Source: Gavia stellata
Lineage: Eukaryota; Chordata; Aves; Gaviiformes; Gaviidae
NCBI RefSeq assembly: GCF_030936135.1
Contig: NC_082610.1
Span: 21,958,428-22,022,427, forward strand
DNA length: 64,000 bases
Direction: 5' to 3'
This document shows positions 33,883 to 44,950 of the stretch, piece after piece. The translations under genes and the position numbers were made by a program. The notes below the pieces were generated by a model. That model did not search any database. It was not told the origin of the DNA and worked only from the letters and a program-made list of their open reading frames with translations. Position 1 is the stretch's first letter, and each line of letters opens with the position of its first letter.

Positions 33883-35973
33883 ATGACGCGGGATGTTGCG
33901 GGCAGGGGGCTCGTGGCGCGCAGCCGCCCCTCGCCCCGCCGGGGCCCGGTGCAGGCCCCCAGCAGCCTTGCGCAGAAGGAGGAGCAGAGGCGGGAGCTGG
34001 AAGCGCTACGGGCTGAGCTGGAGGAAGAGCGGCACCGCACCCAGGAGCTGCGCCGCTGCTTCGCTACCGAAACCCGGGAGCTGAAGGCGGCTTTGGGCAG
34101 GGAGCAGCAGCTCCTGGCAGAGCGCCTCCAGTCCGAGTGGGAGCAGCGACAGGCTCAGGAGGTGCAGCGGCTTCTGGAGTTGAACCAGCGGCAGCGGGTG
34201 GTGGAGACCCGCCAGCTGCTGCGCTGGAAGGAGGCTGAGCTCCGCGAGGAACAGGAGCTGCTGCGGCACGAGTGCACCACCGCCCTTGGCCAGACGCGGG
34301 CCCTGCAGCAGCAGCTGGCCGAGGAGATGGTGAGGCCCAGCAGCAGTGGCAGGGAGGCCCGGAGCAAGCTCCAGGATGTCCTCAGCAAGCTCTGCTGGGA
34401 GAGAGATGGCTACCAGCCCGCCCGCATCCGCCACCTCCAGAACCAGCTGCAGCTGGAGAGGACACTCTTCACCAAATACATCCTGCAGCAGTTGGAGGGC
34501 GAGCTGCCCGCCTCCCCCAGCACGGCCCAGCCCGAAGGCCCTCCTGCGCACCAGGGCCATCAGGAGATGCAGAGCTCCTGCTCTTCTGGCAGAAACGGGC
34601 CCCGGGCCCTGGCGGCACTACAGGAAAGACTGCCCGAAAGCCACAGTGCTGGGCAGCAAACAACATGCAAGGCAGTGGCAGATGCTCAGCTCCAGGTGCC
34701 AGAGGCGGAAGACTTGGTGCTGCTTGGCAGCACGTGCAGCCAGCTCCTGGAGCAGAACACCCACCTGCAGCGTCTTCTGGAAGACCTGGAGAGGCAAGAG
34801 AGGGCCCTTGAGATGGAGAGCCGCCTCCTGAAAAAGAAAGGCTCTCCAGAAGCCCGCAAGGAGGCAGATTGGCTGCGGCAGAAAAGTGCTCAACTAGCTG
34901 GCCTCGCCTCGCGGCTGGAAGAAAGATCCAGGCAACTGCAGGTGGCCAGCAATCGCCTGATCAATACTCGAGTGCCACTGCCCATCCAACGCTCTACTGA
35001 GGAACTGTGTGTGGCATCGTTTCCTCAGCACAGCGATGGAGAAACAGGCGAGGCTGACGGAGCTTTGCTGGCGCAGGACAGGCAGGATGACTCCTCACGG
35101 AAGGCGGCCGTGGAGCTTCAGGCCCAAGTGGCTGCAGACGAAGAGGGCTCCTATGATGTGAGCACCCACAGCCGAACTCGTGAGCAGTTACAGGTGCAGC
35201 TCACGGAGATGACAAATGAAAACACCCGCCTGGCTCAAGAAAATGCTCGCCTCCATGGGCAGATGGCTTTGACAGAAGAGGTTCAAGCGGAAAACCTTGA
35301 CCTGAAAGGGCAACTAGCACGAGTGGCAGGCGAGCGAGATTCTGCCATCCAAAGAAACGTCTGTCTTCAAAGCCAACTGGAAGAGGCAGAGCGTGAACTG
35401 AAAGCCATGAGAGAAATGGCAGAAAGAAGTCAACAGCTGGAGAAGGAACATGAGGAGGCCAAGCTAGCGCTCCAGAGGAAAGAAGAGGAAGGCGCGTGCT
35501 TGCAGAGGGAACTCCAAGAAACCCTGCCACTGTTTCGAGCCCAGCTGATTGAACTGAATGATCGGTATGAGAAGCTAAAGGAACAACGCCAGCAGCTATT
35601 TCAGGAACTGGAACGGCTGGAAAGAGCAAGATCCAAGCGTAGCGTTTCCAGGCCGTGCCAGGCTAACCTGGTAGCAGACAAGGAGTCCCTCCTGCTGGAG
35701 GCGATGAGAAAACAACCGGCAGAGCTTCGAGCGTTCATAGCTCGATACAGCTATGATCCTTTCGATGGTCCCAACGAGCGGCCTGAACTAGAGCTTCCTC
35801 TAGTTGCTGGACAATACGTGTACGTCTTTGGAGACGTGGATGAAGACGGCTGGTATGTGGGAGAGCTGACTGATGGCACAAGAGGATTCGTCCCCTCTAA
35901 TCTTGTTGAAGAAGTTTCAGATGAGGGACAACCTGATGCCAGCGGAGACTCTCCAGGGACAAGTGATTGGTAG
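33883..35973 (+). CDS. RIM-binding-protein-like, single exon, copy 2 (RIMBP3-like)
   Basis: A complete 696-codon frame with ATG at 33883 (in a better start context, acaccATG, than copy 1) and TAG at 35971. Domain order is as in copy 1: two long coiled coils, the PARIRHLQNQLQLERTLFTK block, and one SH3 near the C-terminus with the ALYDY-like ARYSYDP start and GFVPSNLVEEV end. About 24 amino-acid and about 15 silent differences separate the copies, by hand count. Several copy 2 residues (Arg or Gln in coiled-coil positions where copy 1 has Trp or Leu) look ancestral. No stop or frameshift is seen. Function, if any, would follow the RIM-BP3 type (scaffold, possibly testis); this is inferred, not seen. 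Confidence 0.87.
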   Translation: MTRDVAGRGLVARSRPSPRRGPVQAPSSLAQKEEQRRELEALRAELEEERHRTQELRRCFATETRELKAALGREQQLLAERLQSEWEQRQAQEVQRLLELNQRQRVVETRQLLRWKEAELREEQELLRHECTTALGQTRALQQQLAEEMVRPSSSGREARSKLQDVLSKLCWERDGYQPARIRHLQNQLQLERTLFTKYILQQLEGELPASPSTAQPEGPPAHQGHQEMQSSCSSGRNGPRALAALQERLPESHSAGQQTTCKAVADAQLQVPEAEDLVLLGSTCSQLLEQNTHLQRLLEDLERQERALEMESRLLKKKGSPEARKEADWLRQKSAQLAGLASRLEERSRQLQVASNRLINTRVPLPIQRSTEELCVASFPQHSDGETGEADGALLAQDRQDDSSRKAAVELQAQVAADEEGSYDVSTHSRTREQLQVQLTEMTNENTRLAQENARLHGQMALTEEVQAENLDLKGQLARVAGERDSAIQRNVCLQSQLEEAERELKAMREMAERSQQLEKEHEEAKLALQRKEEEGACLQRELQETLPLFRAQLIELNDRYEKLKEQRQQLFQELERLERARSKRSVSRPCQANLVADKESLLLEAMRKQPAELRAFIARYSYDPFDGPNERPELELPLVAGQYVYVFGDVDEDGWYVGELTDGTRGFVPSNLVEEVSDEGQPDASGDSPGTSDW

Positions 35974-36813
35974 CAGGACACAGATGCTGTCTGTCCTGTC
36001 TTCTTATACCTTCTTATTAAATCTTTTCTGAACAATCTCTCTGTGTCATCTCACTCTCAAGCCATGTGTGTGGGAACTGGAAGGACGATGTGCCGGTTAC
36101 TGGGGGAGCTGGCGTGGGTGGACTGGCTGCCAGCTACCGCAGCCAAGCAGGGGATGTTAGCACCCCTGGCTTATGGTGCCAGCTACTGGTATGGGTCCCG
36201 GTGCAGCTACTGGAGCGAGTGGGGGTCTCGGCCAGCAGGCACGGGGGTGGGAACGGTGTGTGTCCTGAAAACCACCTCAGGGGGGGACCAGCACAAGGGA
36301 GGCAAGTAAGAGGCTCTGTGAGTGTCTGCATCTTCCCCAAACCCGGGGTGCAGGGGGTGTGCGTGTGATTTCACCAGCAAACTTCAAGCTGGAGCAGCTG
36401 GTGACTAGGCGGGGCCTCGCGTCCGGACTGGGTTATCAGGCAGGCAGAGGGCCCGGGCTGGAGTATCAGGCAGGCAGAGGGCCCAGACTGGCACCTGGGG
36501 AGACGGGCGAGTGTTGGGTGCCTGCGGGACAGATGTGGGAGTGCTGAATGTTTGCAGGGAGCACCAAGAGGGACCAGCCAGCAAGTAGGGGACCCGTGGG
36601 GTGGGTCAAAGGGCCAGGACCCGGGCAGGGGTACCGGGGGGGCCAAGGGGGGCTCTGTCAGTACTCAGGGGATCCATGCACATGTGTGCGCTTGTGAAGG
36701 TAGAGAGTGTCCTGTGGGCATGTGTGCGCATGGGTGTGCCCGCACTAGTGACCTCCTGCCTCTGGCAGCCCACGAGGAGGAGGGGACGTGGCCGCCTCTG
36801 TTTGTGTTTTATG
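35974..36813 (+). other. 3' region of RIM-BP copy 2
   Basis: ATTAAA at 36016 is the likely poly(A) signal. The remainder is the unit's GC-rich downstream sequence with a small extra duplication (gtatcaggcaggcagagggc, 36449-36487) not seen in unit 1. No gene recognised. Confidence 0.55.
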
Positions 36814-37456
36814 TCAAACAACAAAGTCGGTACCGAGCCCGCGATCGGGACGGTTTTCCGAGATGAATGACTCAATAACAACTAGTTTGTTATTAAGCAG
36901 GCATTCTTTAATACAGCGCTGGGCAGCACTGGGGATTTGTCCACCACGAGTGCTCCAACGGGTTAGCAAAGCACCTCAGTTCATATACAGAAAAATCATA
37001 CATATTCATCAGAATTCTAAAAAGGGCAGTCTTATGTGGATGAGTTCCCGGAATTCATTTGCATAGTCCAAGCATGCGCAGTAAAATTAGGGTTAGGGTC
37101 TTTTCACCCTCACACTGTCCTCTAATTGAACTTCGGGTTTCCGTTGTCCATACATGGTCATGGAATTGGCTCATCCATCCTTTGGCCTCGGAATGTTACA
37201 AAAGGGTCAGTTTGAACTAGTTCTTTGGCGCTTATCTTGACACAAACATCTCGAGTCCCTGTTATCAATGATATACTCAGGAGGCATAACGAGCTACCTC
37301 AAGGCCCATTTGATCTTGCCAGGAAGGGAGTTACACGTCTTGAAACATCCTATTATCAACTCTGCTCAGCAAATAATTAAAACTATGCAAGTAAAGCTTT
37401 TATGTATCACAGTAGGGTCTCAGCCAGGGACCGTCAGTGATTTAACCCTTCATTCA
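36814..37456 (-). mobile_element. ERV-B copy 1, 3' LTR
   Basis: On the minus strand it begins TGAATGAAGGGTTAAATCAC right after a polypurine tract (aaaaggggggaa, 37457-37470) and ends near 36814. It contains ATTAAA in the conserved GCGCTG..TTAAA..GCCTGCT module and a two-copy TTAGGG stretch near 37086. Confidence 0.88.
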
Positions 37457-37489
37457 TTCCCCCCTTTTCTTTAAACTTTGTAAATTCTT

Positions 37490-38251
37490 TTACAAAGATT
37501 CTAAATTGTCATATTTCATTACCTTAGGCAAAGCCCAAATTTTCACCGTCAGCTTTTTCAGCTTATACCACAAGAGGCAATTGACGGCTGTTAGTATGAT
37601 AACAAATACCAACAGTATCAAAAGTGGATGAACTAAAACATCCAAAGTTTGTTTTGCAGAGGGTGAGTATCCTGAAAAGATATCCCACCAATGATGGGCA
37701 GTATCAGATTCAATTTGACTAGATAGTCCAACAAGTTTGTCTCTAGTTATCACTGTTTTAATGACAGATTCTGCTAGTGTCTTATTTCGTTTTCTTAAAT
37801 GTTCTCGAAGTTCTTGAGATTGGTTCAATATCTCGTTTAATTTCTTTAGAGATAAACTTGCATGACTTAACTTTAAGCTCTCATACTGCCAAAACATTGC
37901 CACTTGCTCCTCTGTATATGCAAAGAATGAGTATGTTTGCCCATGCCAAGTTAAATGAGTAATATTTTTAAGACATCCTATGAATGGGGTGGTCACGTTA
38001 TATTCTTCAACTATTGATTGATTGTTAGTCACCAAGCACACATATCTAGCATTAACCTCTACAAACATTTCGAACACATTAGGAGAAAGGATCGTCCATT
38101 TACAACTATTAACAGAATGCTCTAACAAGCAGGGTTCGTATAATTGGGATTGTTGTCCACACAAAAGGCCGTCAGGGGTTGTCTCGCAAAGATCTAAATT
38201 GTATATTTTATTATTATTACTAATATACTTCCCTCGGAATTCCGGTAACTA
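37490..38251 (-). pseudogene. env: ERV-B copy 1 env, shortened, with nonsense codon
   Basis: The region after the pol end encodes an envelope of about 290 residues. It has an N-terminal part with KQILMYDMWCAGKLIFYN (in frame with the pol end), a Cys-rich middle (CLLEHSVNSC, CLKNITHL), a helical stretch (LNQSQELREHLRKRNKT), the HHWWDIFSGYSPSA phrase and a membrane anchor (LVHPLLILLVFVIILTAVN). Most of a surface subunit is absent, and the plus-strand copy lacks it too. A TAG at 38249-38251 replaces a tryptophan codon kept in the other copy. The open part starts at about 38164. Confidence 0.8.
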
Positions 38252-38887
38252 ATATTCTAGATTCTCTTGACTCGAAAAGAGTGTTGGCAGAATTAAAAAT
38301 TTACACATTATTTCTGGGTCGGTTACATTATAGAATATCAATTTTCCTGCACACCACATATCATACATTAATATTTGTTTTGGATCAGTCTTACAGAACG
38401 TGGGTCCTATGGGTTGGGATTTCCATGTTCCACCGGGTGCTTTCTTAATTCTCAAATAGTGGATAAGGGAATTATACAAAGCCTCAGTTCCCCAATGGGT
38501 CTTGTCATGTTCTGTTTTCACCAGTTTCCATAATATTCTAAAGGGAACTATTATTCTAGTATCTTTTAATTTCGCCCAACCTGATGATTCAGCTTCTGCT
38601 TCCAAATCTTTAATTAATCTAAGATCCTTTTCATCATAATCGACCAAGTCTGGTAGTGGCAAAGCTCTTTCAGGAACCAAACTTAATACCTCACCTTGTT
38701 CGGCCGCTCTTTTTGCCTCATAATCTGCCAATTTATTCCCCACTTCCTGAGCAGTGTTAACCTTTTGGTGCCCTTTGCAATGCATAATTGCAACCACCGA
38801 AGGCAATTGTACCGCATCCAAAAGTCTTAGAATCACGTCAGCATGCTTAATATGTTTTCCTTGGGCCGTCAGAAGTCCCCGTTCCTT
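38249..38887 (-). pseudogene. pol: ERV-B copy 1: RNase H end joined to integrase remnant
   Basis: After a stop at 38890-38888 (TGA where the other copy has TGG), the frame continues through the RNase H end (MHCKGHQKVNTAQEVGNKLA) and the start of integrase (TEHDKTHWGTEALYNSL). It then jumps in frame to the C-terminal tail (YLRIKKAPGGTWKSQ). The entire DDE core and much of the zinc domain, about 0.88 kb, is deleted relative to the plus-strand copy. The junction lies near 38464. Integrase is therefore absent. Confidence 0.87.
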
Positions 38888-41023
38888 TCAAATAGCTCCA
38901 TGGGCATGAACGACACCAAAAGCATACTTTGAATCTGTCCAGATATCCACTCGTAATCCTTCAGTAAGCTCTAATGCTCTCACCAAAGCAATTATTTCGG
39001 CTCGTTGTGCAGATGTACCCTTAGGGAGTGACTTTGCTTCCACCACTTGGTCTGTGGTGGTCACAGCATACCCCGCCATCCGAGCTCCACCCTTTACAAA
39101 ACTACTCCTGTCAGTATACCAAGTGTGTTCAGCTTCCTCCAGCGGCTCCTTCTTCAAGTCAGGCCTGCTTGTATACACGGCCTCAATGGTCTCTATGCAG
39201 TCATGCACAACAGTTTCCATTTCCTGCTTATCGCTTAGAAAAGAAGTAGGGTTAATGACAGTAGATGTAGTAATTTCCACATCATCTTGTTCCATCAATA
39301 CTGCTTGATATTTCAAAAATCTTGATGGCGAGAGCCAGTGTCCCCCTTTTTGTTCCAAGACGGAAGTCACAGCATGAGAAGTATACACAACCATCTTTTG
39401 CCCCAGAGTAAACTTTCGGGCTTCTTGAATAATTAACACAACAGCACCTACTGCTCGAAGGCATCCTGGCCATCCTTTACTAACTTCATCCAATTGTTTA
39501 GAAAAGTAGGCTACTGCTCGTTTATAAGGACCCAGCTTCTGAGCCAGAATTCCCAAAGCCACTCCTTGCCTTTCATACGAAAACAGCCAGAAGGGCTTTG
39601 TTATATCAGGCAGGCCCAAAGCTGGAGCCCTCATCAGTTCCAATTTCAATTTTTTAAATGCCCTTCTAGCTTCGTCAGTCCATACTAATTGTGTCTGGCT
39701 GTTTTCCAGTAGTTCGTATAATGGCTTAACCATAAGTCCATAATTATAAATCCATAATCGGCACCAACCTGTCATTCCCAAAAAGGTTCGAAGCTCTTTT
39801 ACCGTGGTTGGTTCTGGAGTCCTGCAAATAGCTTCTTTTCGGTCTTTTCCGAGCTGTCTCTGTCCCTTAGAAATCACAAATCCCAAGTATATTACTTCTT
39901 TCTTCAGGATCTGGGCTTTCTGTAATGAGACTCGGTAACCACTTAGTCCAAGAAAATTCAACAAACTCACAGTCCATTCTTTACATTCTTCATTCGTTTC
40001 TGTGGCTATCAAGATATCATCCACATATTGCAAAAAATTCCCATTTCCCTGAGGTCTTTCCCAGGCTTCTAATTCTTTAGCTAATTGATTTCCAAAGATT
40101 GTGGGGCTGTTTTTAAATCCTTGAGGTAGCACTGTCCAGGTTAGTTGGGTTTTTCGTCCTGAATCAGGGTTTTCCCATTCAAAGCCAAATAAATTGTGGC
40201 TTTCAGGGGCCAAGGTGAGGCAAAAGAATGCATCTTTCAGATCTAATACTGTGAACCATTCACAGGTTTCCTTTAAATTAGTCAATAAGGTGTATGGGTT
40301 TGCCACTGCCGGGTGTAAATCTCCCACTATCTTATTTATTGCCCGCAGGTCTTGTATTAATTGAGGCTTTTTGACAAGTAGAATAGGAGTGTTATATTCT
40401 GAAGAACATTCAATTAATAATCCAAATTTTATAAACTCTTCTATAATGTTTTTCACTCCTCGCCTGTCTTCCAATTTCAGAGGATACTGCTTCACCCTAA
40501 CAGGTCGTGCTCCCTCTTTGAGTTTAACAACAACCAATTCTGCATTTTTAGCCTTTCCAGGTATCCCTGAGGCCCATACTCCTGGGTATACCTGGTCTTT
40601 TATTTCTTGTGGAATTCTTTCTTCCCTAATTTGGGGTTCAGTAAGAGCCAAACTTAAAATTTCCATGTGGTGTTCTTCTGGTATTTTAAATTCAATTCCT
40701 CCATTTCTAAATCTTATTTTGGCATTCAGTTGTTCTAATAAGTCCCTTCCCAAAAGTGGTTTAGGAGCCTCAGGCAGGTAGAGGAATTTATGAATCCCTA
40801 CACTTTTCCCAATTTTGAATTTTAACGGTTTCAGAAAGAACGCCTTCTCAACCTGTCCAGTTGCTCCTACAATATTAACAGTTTGCCTACTCACAGGTAA
40901 TAAGGTCTGATTCAACACTGAAAACATAGCACCTGTATCTATTAAAAATTCTACAGGTTTCTTTTCTTTCCCTAGCTGAACTTTTACCAAGGGCTCCGCT
41001 AGGGAAGATTGCCCTGGTCCCCG
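38888..41023 (-). pseudogene. pol: ERV-B copy 1 pol: protease, RT and most of RNase H
   Basis: A long frame directly after the gag TGA (41026-41024) and in the same frame. It shows protease (EFLIDTGAMFSVLN, LLGRDLLEQLNAK), then RT with FTVLDLKDAFFCL, LPQGFKNSPTIFGNQLAKEL and the active site QYVDDILIATE near 40010. Connection and RNase H follow with a TDSKYAFGVVHAHGAI ending. It ends in TGA at 38890-38888. A small 18-nt or so deletion near 40365 removes residues around QLIQDLRAINK relative to the other copy. Mostly open, but with a nonsense codon before integrase. Confidence 0.92.
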
Positions 41024-42327
41024 TCAATCATCTTCTACATCTGTTACCATCACCGGGTTGCCCAGCCTCGGGCAATCCCTTTTCCAATGCCCCACTTGCT
41101 TGCAGCAAACACACTGATCTTTCAGGAGGGGTTGATTTCCCCCAGGTGGGGCACTTACACCGCTTCTCGTGGCCCCCCTCCCTCCAACAGTGTTGTTTCC
41201 TGATGGGTTCCGAGGGGGTACCTGGCCCCCTGTGGTGCGTAAGGCAGCCACTGTAGCATTGGCAATTGTTTTGCTCATTACTCTCCCTTTCTGACTATCC
41301 CTATTCCGCCACACTTGCCAGGCAGCCTCCAACAATTTCTCTAAATCTCTCATATCTGTCCCTTGCACTTTCTGTGACTTTCTCCTGATATCATCCGCCG
41401 ACTGTCCCAAAAACAGGAATATCAAATGACCCTTTCCCTCCTGAGAGGTAGGGTCTAAAGGGGTATATTTCTGCATTCCTTCTTTTAATCGGTTCAAAAA
41501 TTCAGTAGGGGATTCTTTTTTTATCTTGTTTAATTTCATACAATTTAGACCAATTCACTGCTTTTGGGACAGCATTTCTTGTTCCATAAGCAATCCATTC
41601 CCTGTACCGCACTAACAAATTCCGGTCTCCCATCTGATTAGGGTCCCAACCGGGATTAGTAATGGGATCCACTGTTCCCGGCAGAGTTCCAGCCAAAACC
41701 AGAGCCTGTACCTGGGTTCTAGCCACTCTCACAACCATCTGCTTCTCTGACTCACTAAACACCACATCCAACATTGCATCCACATCCTCCCAATCAGGGT
41801 CCTGATTCTTCAACCCCCAACAGCACCAGCATCTCCTTCTCTATCACCTTCTCCTTCTGGTGGAGGCAAGCAATCCTCTACTCTCTCAGTCTGTGAACCA
41901 ATCTTTAAACATCTTTGCCCAATGCTGCAAGCCGAGCAGCATCTTTTTAGCTTCCTATTTTGCTTATAGTTCTCTTTTTCTATCGCCAAGACCATAGGGT
42001 CCTGGGGTGCTAAATTGATTCCGCATTCTTTTTGCCATTCAGGGTGATTTCGCAAAGTGAAAAACATATCTGCATAAACCACTTCATCCCATTTTCCTTC
42101 TCGGCGCAGAAATAACATAAGCTGCAACAAAGTGTTGTACTTTAAAGTTCCATTAAAAGGCCATTTTTTCCATCATCTAGCTTGTATAAAGGCCACCACT
42201 GGTTACAATATTTAATTAAGGTCTTACGATTTACAGTCCCTCCAGGTGGTCCCCCGATATCTTTCCAGGGCTCTAAAATGCAGCCCAAAGGGCTCTTTTT
42301 CAACACTCCGCCTTGTTGGTTCCCCAT
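41024..42327 (-). pseudogene. gag: ERV-B copy 1 gag, frameshifted
   Basis: It starts MGNQQGGVLKKSPLGC at 42327 (Gly-2, a likely myristoylation site). Pieces: matrix to 42142, matrix end 42130-41810, capsid 41813-41502 and 41539-41024 with the CCHC box [16 protein letters not shown] and a TGA end. Lesions: a six-T run at 42164-42169 that shifts the frame, a deletion of about 240 bp between the matrix linker and capsid (around 41812), and a further frame change near 41520. The six-base run is shared with the plus-strand copy. Confidence 0.88.
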
Positions 42328-42810
42328 TCTAAATTTATAGGACACAAGGACAGGGGTCGGGGCACGAACACTACACAAAACTGACAATTACTATCACAGA
42401 TAAAATAACAACTATTAACTCCCGGGTAACAAATGTCAACTTAGGCTGATGAAAGATTTTCAAATACGCGTATATCAGACATATGTGTGCATCACACACA
42501 CATATGTAAACTGCAATCAAATACAAATGCACAACCAAATGACCGTACTAACCAAATGATCAATACAAACCATGCAACGTAGTAACCAAGTGATTAATAC
42601 AAATCATACATGCAATTGTATGCCACCCAGCGGGGTTCTCACGAACCGCGACTTATGAGCAGCTTCAAATGACCGGTCCCAAACCAAAAAGAATGCCTTA
42701 TTCTTACCAGAGGTCCTTGTCTACCCCCGCGAGGATCCGCTGAATCGGTGAGTCCCTCCAGAGAATTCTCCGGGGGCCGGCCTAGGGAGTCGCCGACTCA
42801 GAGGTTCCTG

Positions 42811-43468
42811 CAAAGTCGGTACTGAGCCCGCGATCGGGACGGTTTTCCGAGATGAATGACTCAATAACAACTAGTTTGTTATTAAGCAGGCATTCTTTAA
42901 TACAGTGCTGGGCAGCACTGGGGATTTGTCCACCACGAGTGCTCCAACGGGTTAGCAAAGCACCTCAGTTCATATACAGAAAAATCATACATATTCATCA
43001 GAATTCTAAAAAGGGCAGTCTTATGTGGATGAGTTCCCGGAATTCATTTGCATAGACCAAGCATGCGCAGTAAAATTAGGGTTAGGGTCTTTTCACCCTC
43101 TGGTGGTCGTTCATAGTCTTCCTCACACTGTCCGCTAATTGAACTTCGGGTTTCCGTTGTCCATACATGGTCATGGAATTGGCTCATCCATCCTTTGGCC
43201 TCGGAATGTTACAAAAGGGTCAGTTTGAACTAGTTCTTTGGCGCTTATCTTGAAACAAACGTCTCGAGTCCCTGTTATCAATGATATACTCAGGAGGCAT
43301 AACGAGCTACCTCAAGGCCCATTTGATCTTGCCAGGAAGGGAGTTACACGTCTTGAAACATCCTATTATCAACTCTGCTCAGCAAATAATTAAAACTATG
43401 CAAGTAAAGCTTTTATGTATCCAGTAGGGTCTCAGCCAGGGACCGTCAGTGATTTAACCCTTCATTCA
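42811..43468 (-). mobile_element. ERV-B copy 1, 5' LTR with edge and primer site deleted
   Basis: It resembles the 5' LTR of the plus copy (47452-48118) but its inner edge is fused at about 42811 straight to leader sequence (…ggttcctgcaaagtcggt). The last LTR bases and the primer-binding site are gone. An outer TG start is at 43468. Without the primer site the copy cannot start reverse transcription. Confidence 0.85.
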
Positions 43469-44950
43469 CGTGTGGGTGCTGTTGAGGGCAGCGCCTCATC
43501 TGTGGCAGTCTGTGTGACTGGCCGTGTCAGTGTCCTGTGCGTGTCCGTGCCTGCGCGTCTGTGTGTCTGTGTGTGTGAATCTTTGGGATGCACGCTCAGC
43601 TTCGCTACAAGTAATAGCTGCACGCGGAAAAGTGGCAGCTGCATCCCTCAGCCTGGGCAAAGGCTCCAGGTCCCCAGGCACCAGGCTGGGCTCCAGCAGC
43701 CAGGCAGAACTCTACTGGGTGCTCCTGGTCTGTACTGGGCTCCAGCGGCATGGCAGGAGGGGTTGCTGGTCCGGAGTGGCTGGAAGTGGTGGCCAGGCTT
43801 GACACCCCTTAACAGTGGGGGTCTGTGGGCTGCATGGGGGGAGCTGAATGCTGCTTCCTCCCGAGGGCTTCCAGCTGGGGATGAGACGCCTGCACTGCTT
43901 CAGCTGAATCCCTGCCTGGCACAGGGTCCAACCAACAGCTCCCTGTCACTGCCTGCATGTTCTTTTTGTTTCGGCTCAAGAATATCCGTGTCCAGAGGGG
44001 AATGTTTACAGCTCCCATAGACGGCCGTGCTGTGGAAGGACAAACCATGCTTTTGGAATCGGTCTCTCTCCACTCTTCAGAGAGGGACAATCGGTGACTA
44101 GCGCAGTCAGCTCAAAAGTCCCTTCCCCAAGGGTGACTCTGCTGCCTTTCAGGAGCTGTCAGCCCTGGAGCCCCTGGGACATCTCCAGGGAGCCCAGAAG
44201 GGGCAGAGCAAGTGACGCCTTGGGCTGGGCCTCTGCTCCTGAGCTGGGCTGGGCTCCGGAGATGGAGGGAGCTCATAGCAAGCGGGCATTGCTTGCGAGA
44301 GACAGCTCTGCCCAGGAGCAGCTCCCCTGCAAAGCGCAGCAGGGCTGAGGGCACTGCCTGCAGGCAGCAAGGGGAGCGGAGCGATACAGAGAGAGGTTAG
44401 CGGCAGGACAGCCGAGCTCTCAGGATGGGAGAAATCTTCACAGGTCTTTACATGGTAAGACGCTGGCTGCAGGGCAGTGCACATGAATATCCCGGAGGGC
44501 TCTCCAAAATCCGGTACATCCAAGGCATCTGTCTGAACAAGCCTCACAGTTTATCCAGGCTGCTGGAAGACGTGCTGCTGAGCACGGCTTCCCTACTGCA
44601 TCGTCAGGGGGACAGGCCATGAGAGCTGCCTTCTCCCGGGTACGGCTGATGCGGGGCGTGAAGCTGGCTGTGCACCCAGGGCTGCCCAGGACAGTCCTTC
44701 CAAGCAGGGTCCCTACGCCCCGGGGAGCTGTGTGCTGGGGCAGGGGCTCTGCCGCCTGCCAGGGTCAGCACTCAGCCTGCCCGGGGAGCCGCCCGTAGCA
44801 TTTTGGGGAGCAGCTGTGGCTGGGAAGAGCAAGCCCCGGCAGGGCAGGCTCCTTCTGCTGTGCAGAGGGTGCTGCGTGGGCTGGGGCTGCTCACAGCTCC
44901 ATATGACCCCCCCGGATATTTCTGAGGGCAGTCTTGAAGAGGAATGTCAT
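43469..44950. other. Remainder of tandem unit 2 (downstream part)
   Basis: Equivalent to 31745-33219 of unit 1 at high identity. It ends ggaatgtcat, right at the left edge of the family-A LTR. GC-rich, no recognisable gene. Confidence 0.7.

Larger units (their letters stand above)
36814..43468 (-). mobile_element. ERV family B provirus, copy 1 (minus strand)
   Basis: Both LTRs are present (36814-37456 and about 42811-43468). Internally, in minus-strand order: gag, protease, RT, RNase H, a deleted integrase and a shortened env. It sits in the downstream part of tandem unit 2. The right LTR joins the leader by a deletion that removes the LTR edge and primer-binding site. The flanks (…ttttatg and cgtgtggg) equal the unit 1 sequence except for about nine bases (tgagtcctg), so there is no clean target duplication. 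Confidence 0.93.
33220..44950. repeat. Tandem unit 2, interrupted by an ERV-B provirus
   Basis: It starts at tcaaggtgggggtgaaatat and ends at aagaggaatgtcat. Without the 6.66-kb ERV-B it is about 5.08 kb; most of the extra length over unit 1 is the expanded 55-bp repeat (33425-33780). The junction between units 1 and 2 at 33219/33220 is seamless. At the same point at the outer edges of the array the family-A LTRs begin (28440 and 44951). Confidence 0.92.

Noticed and set aside
37083-37100. Interstitial telomere
   Set aside because: Only two TTAGGG units, and they occur at the same place in every LTR-B copy, so they belong to the LTR.
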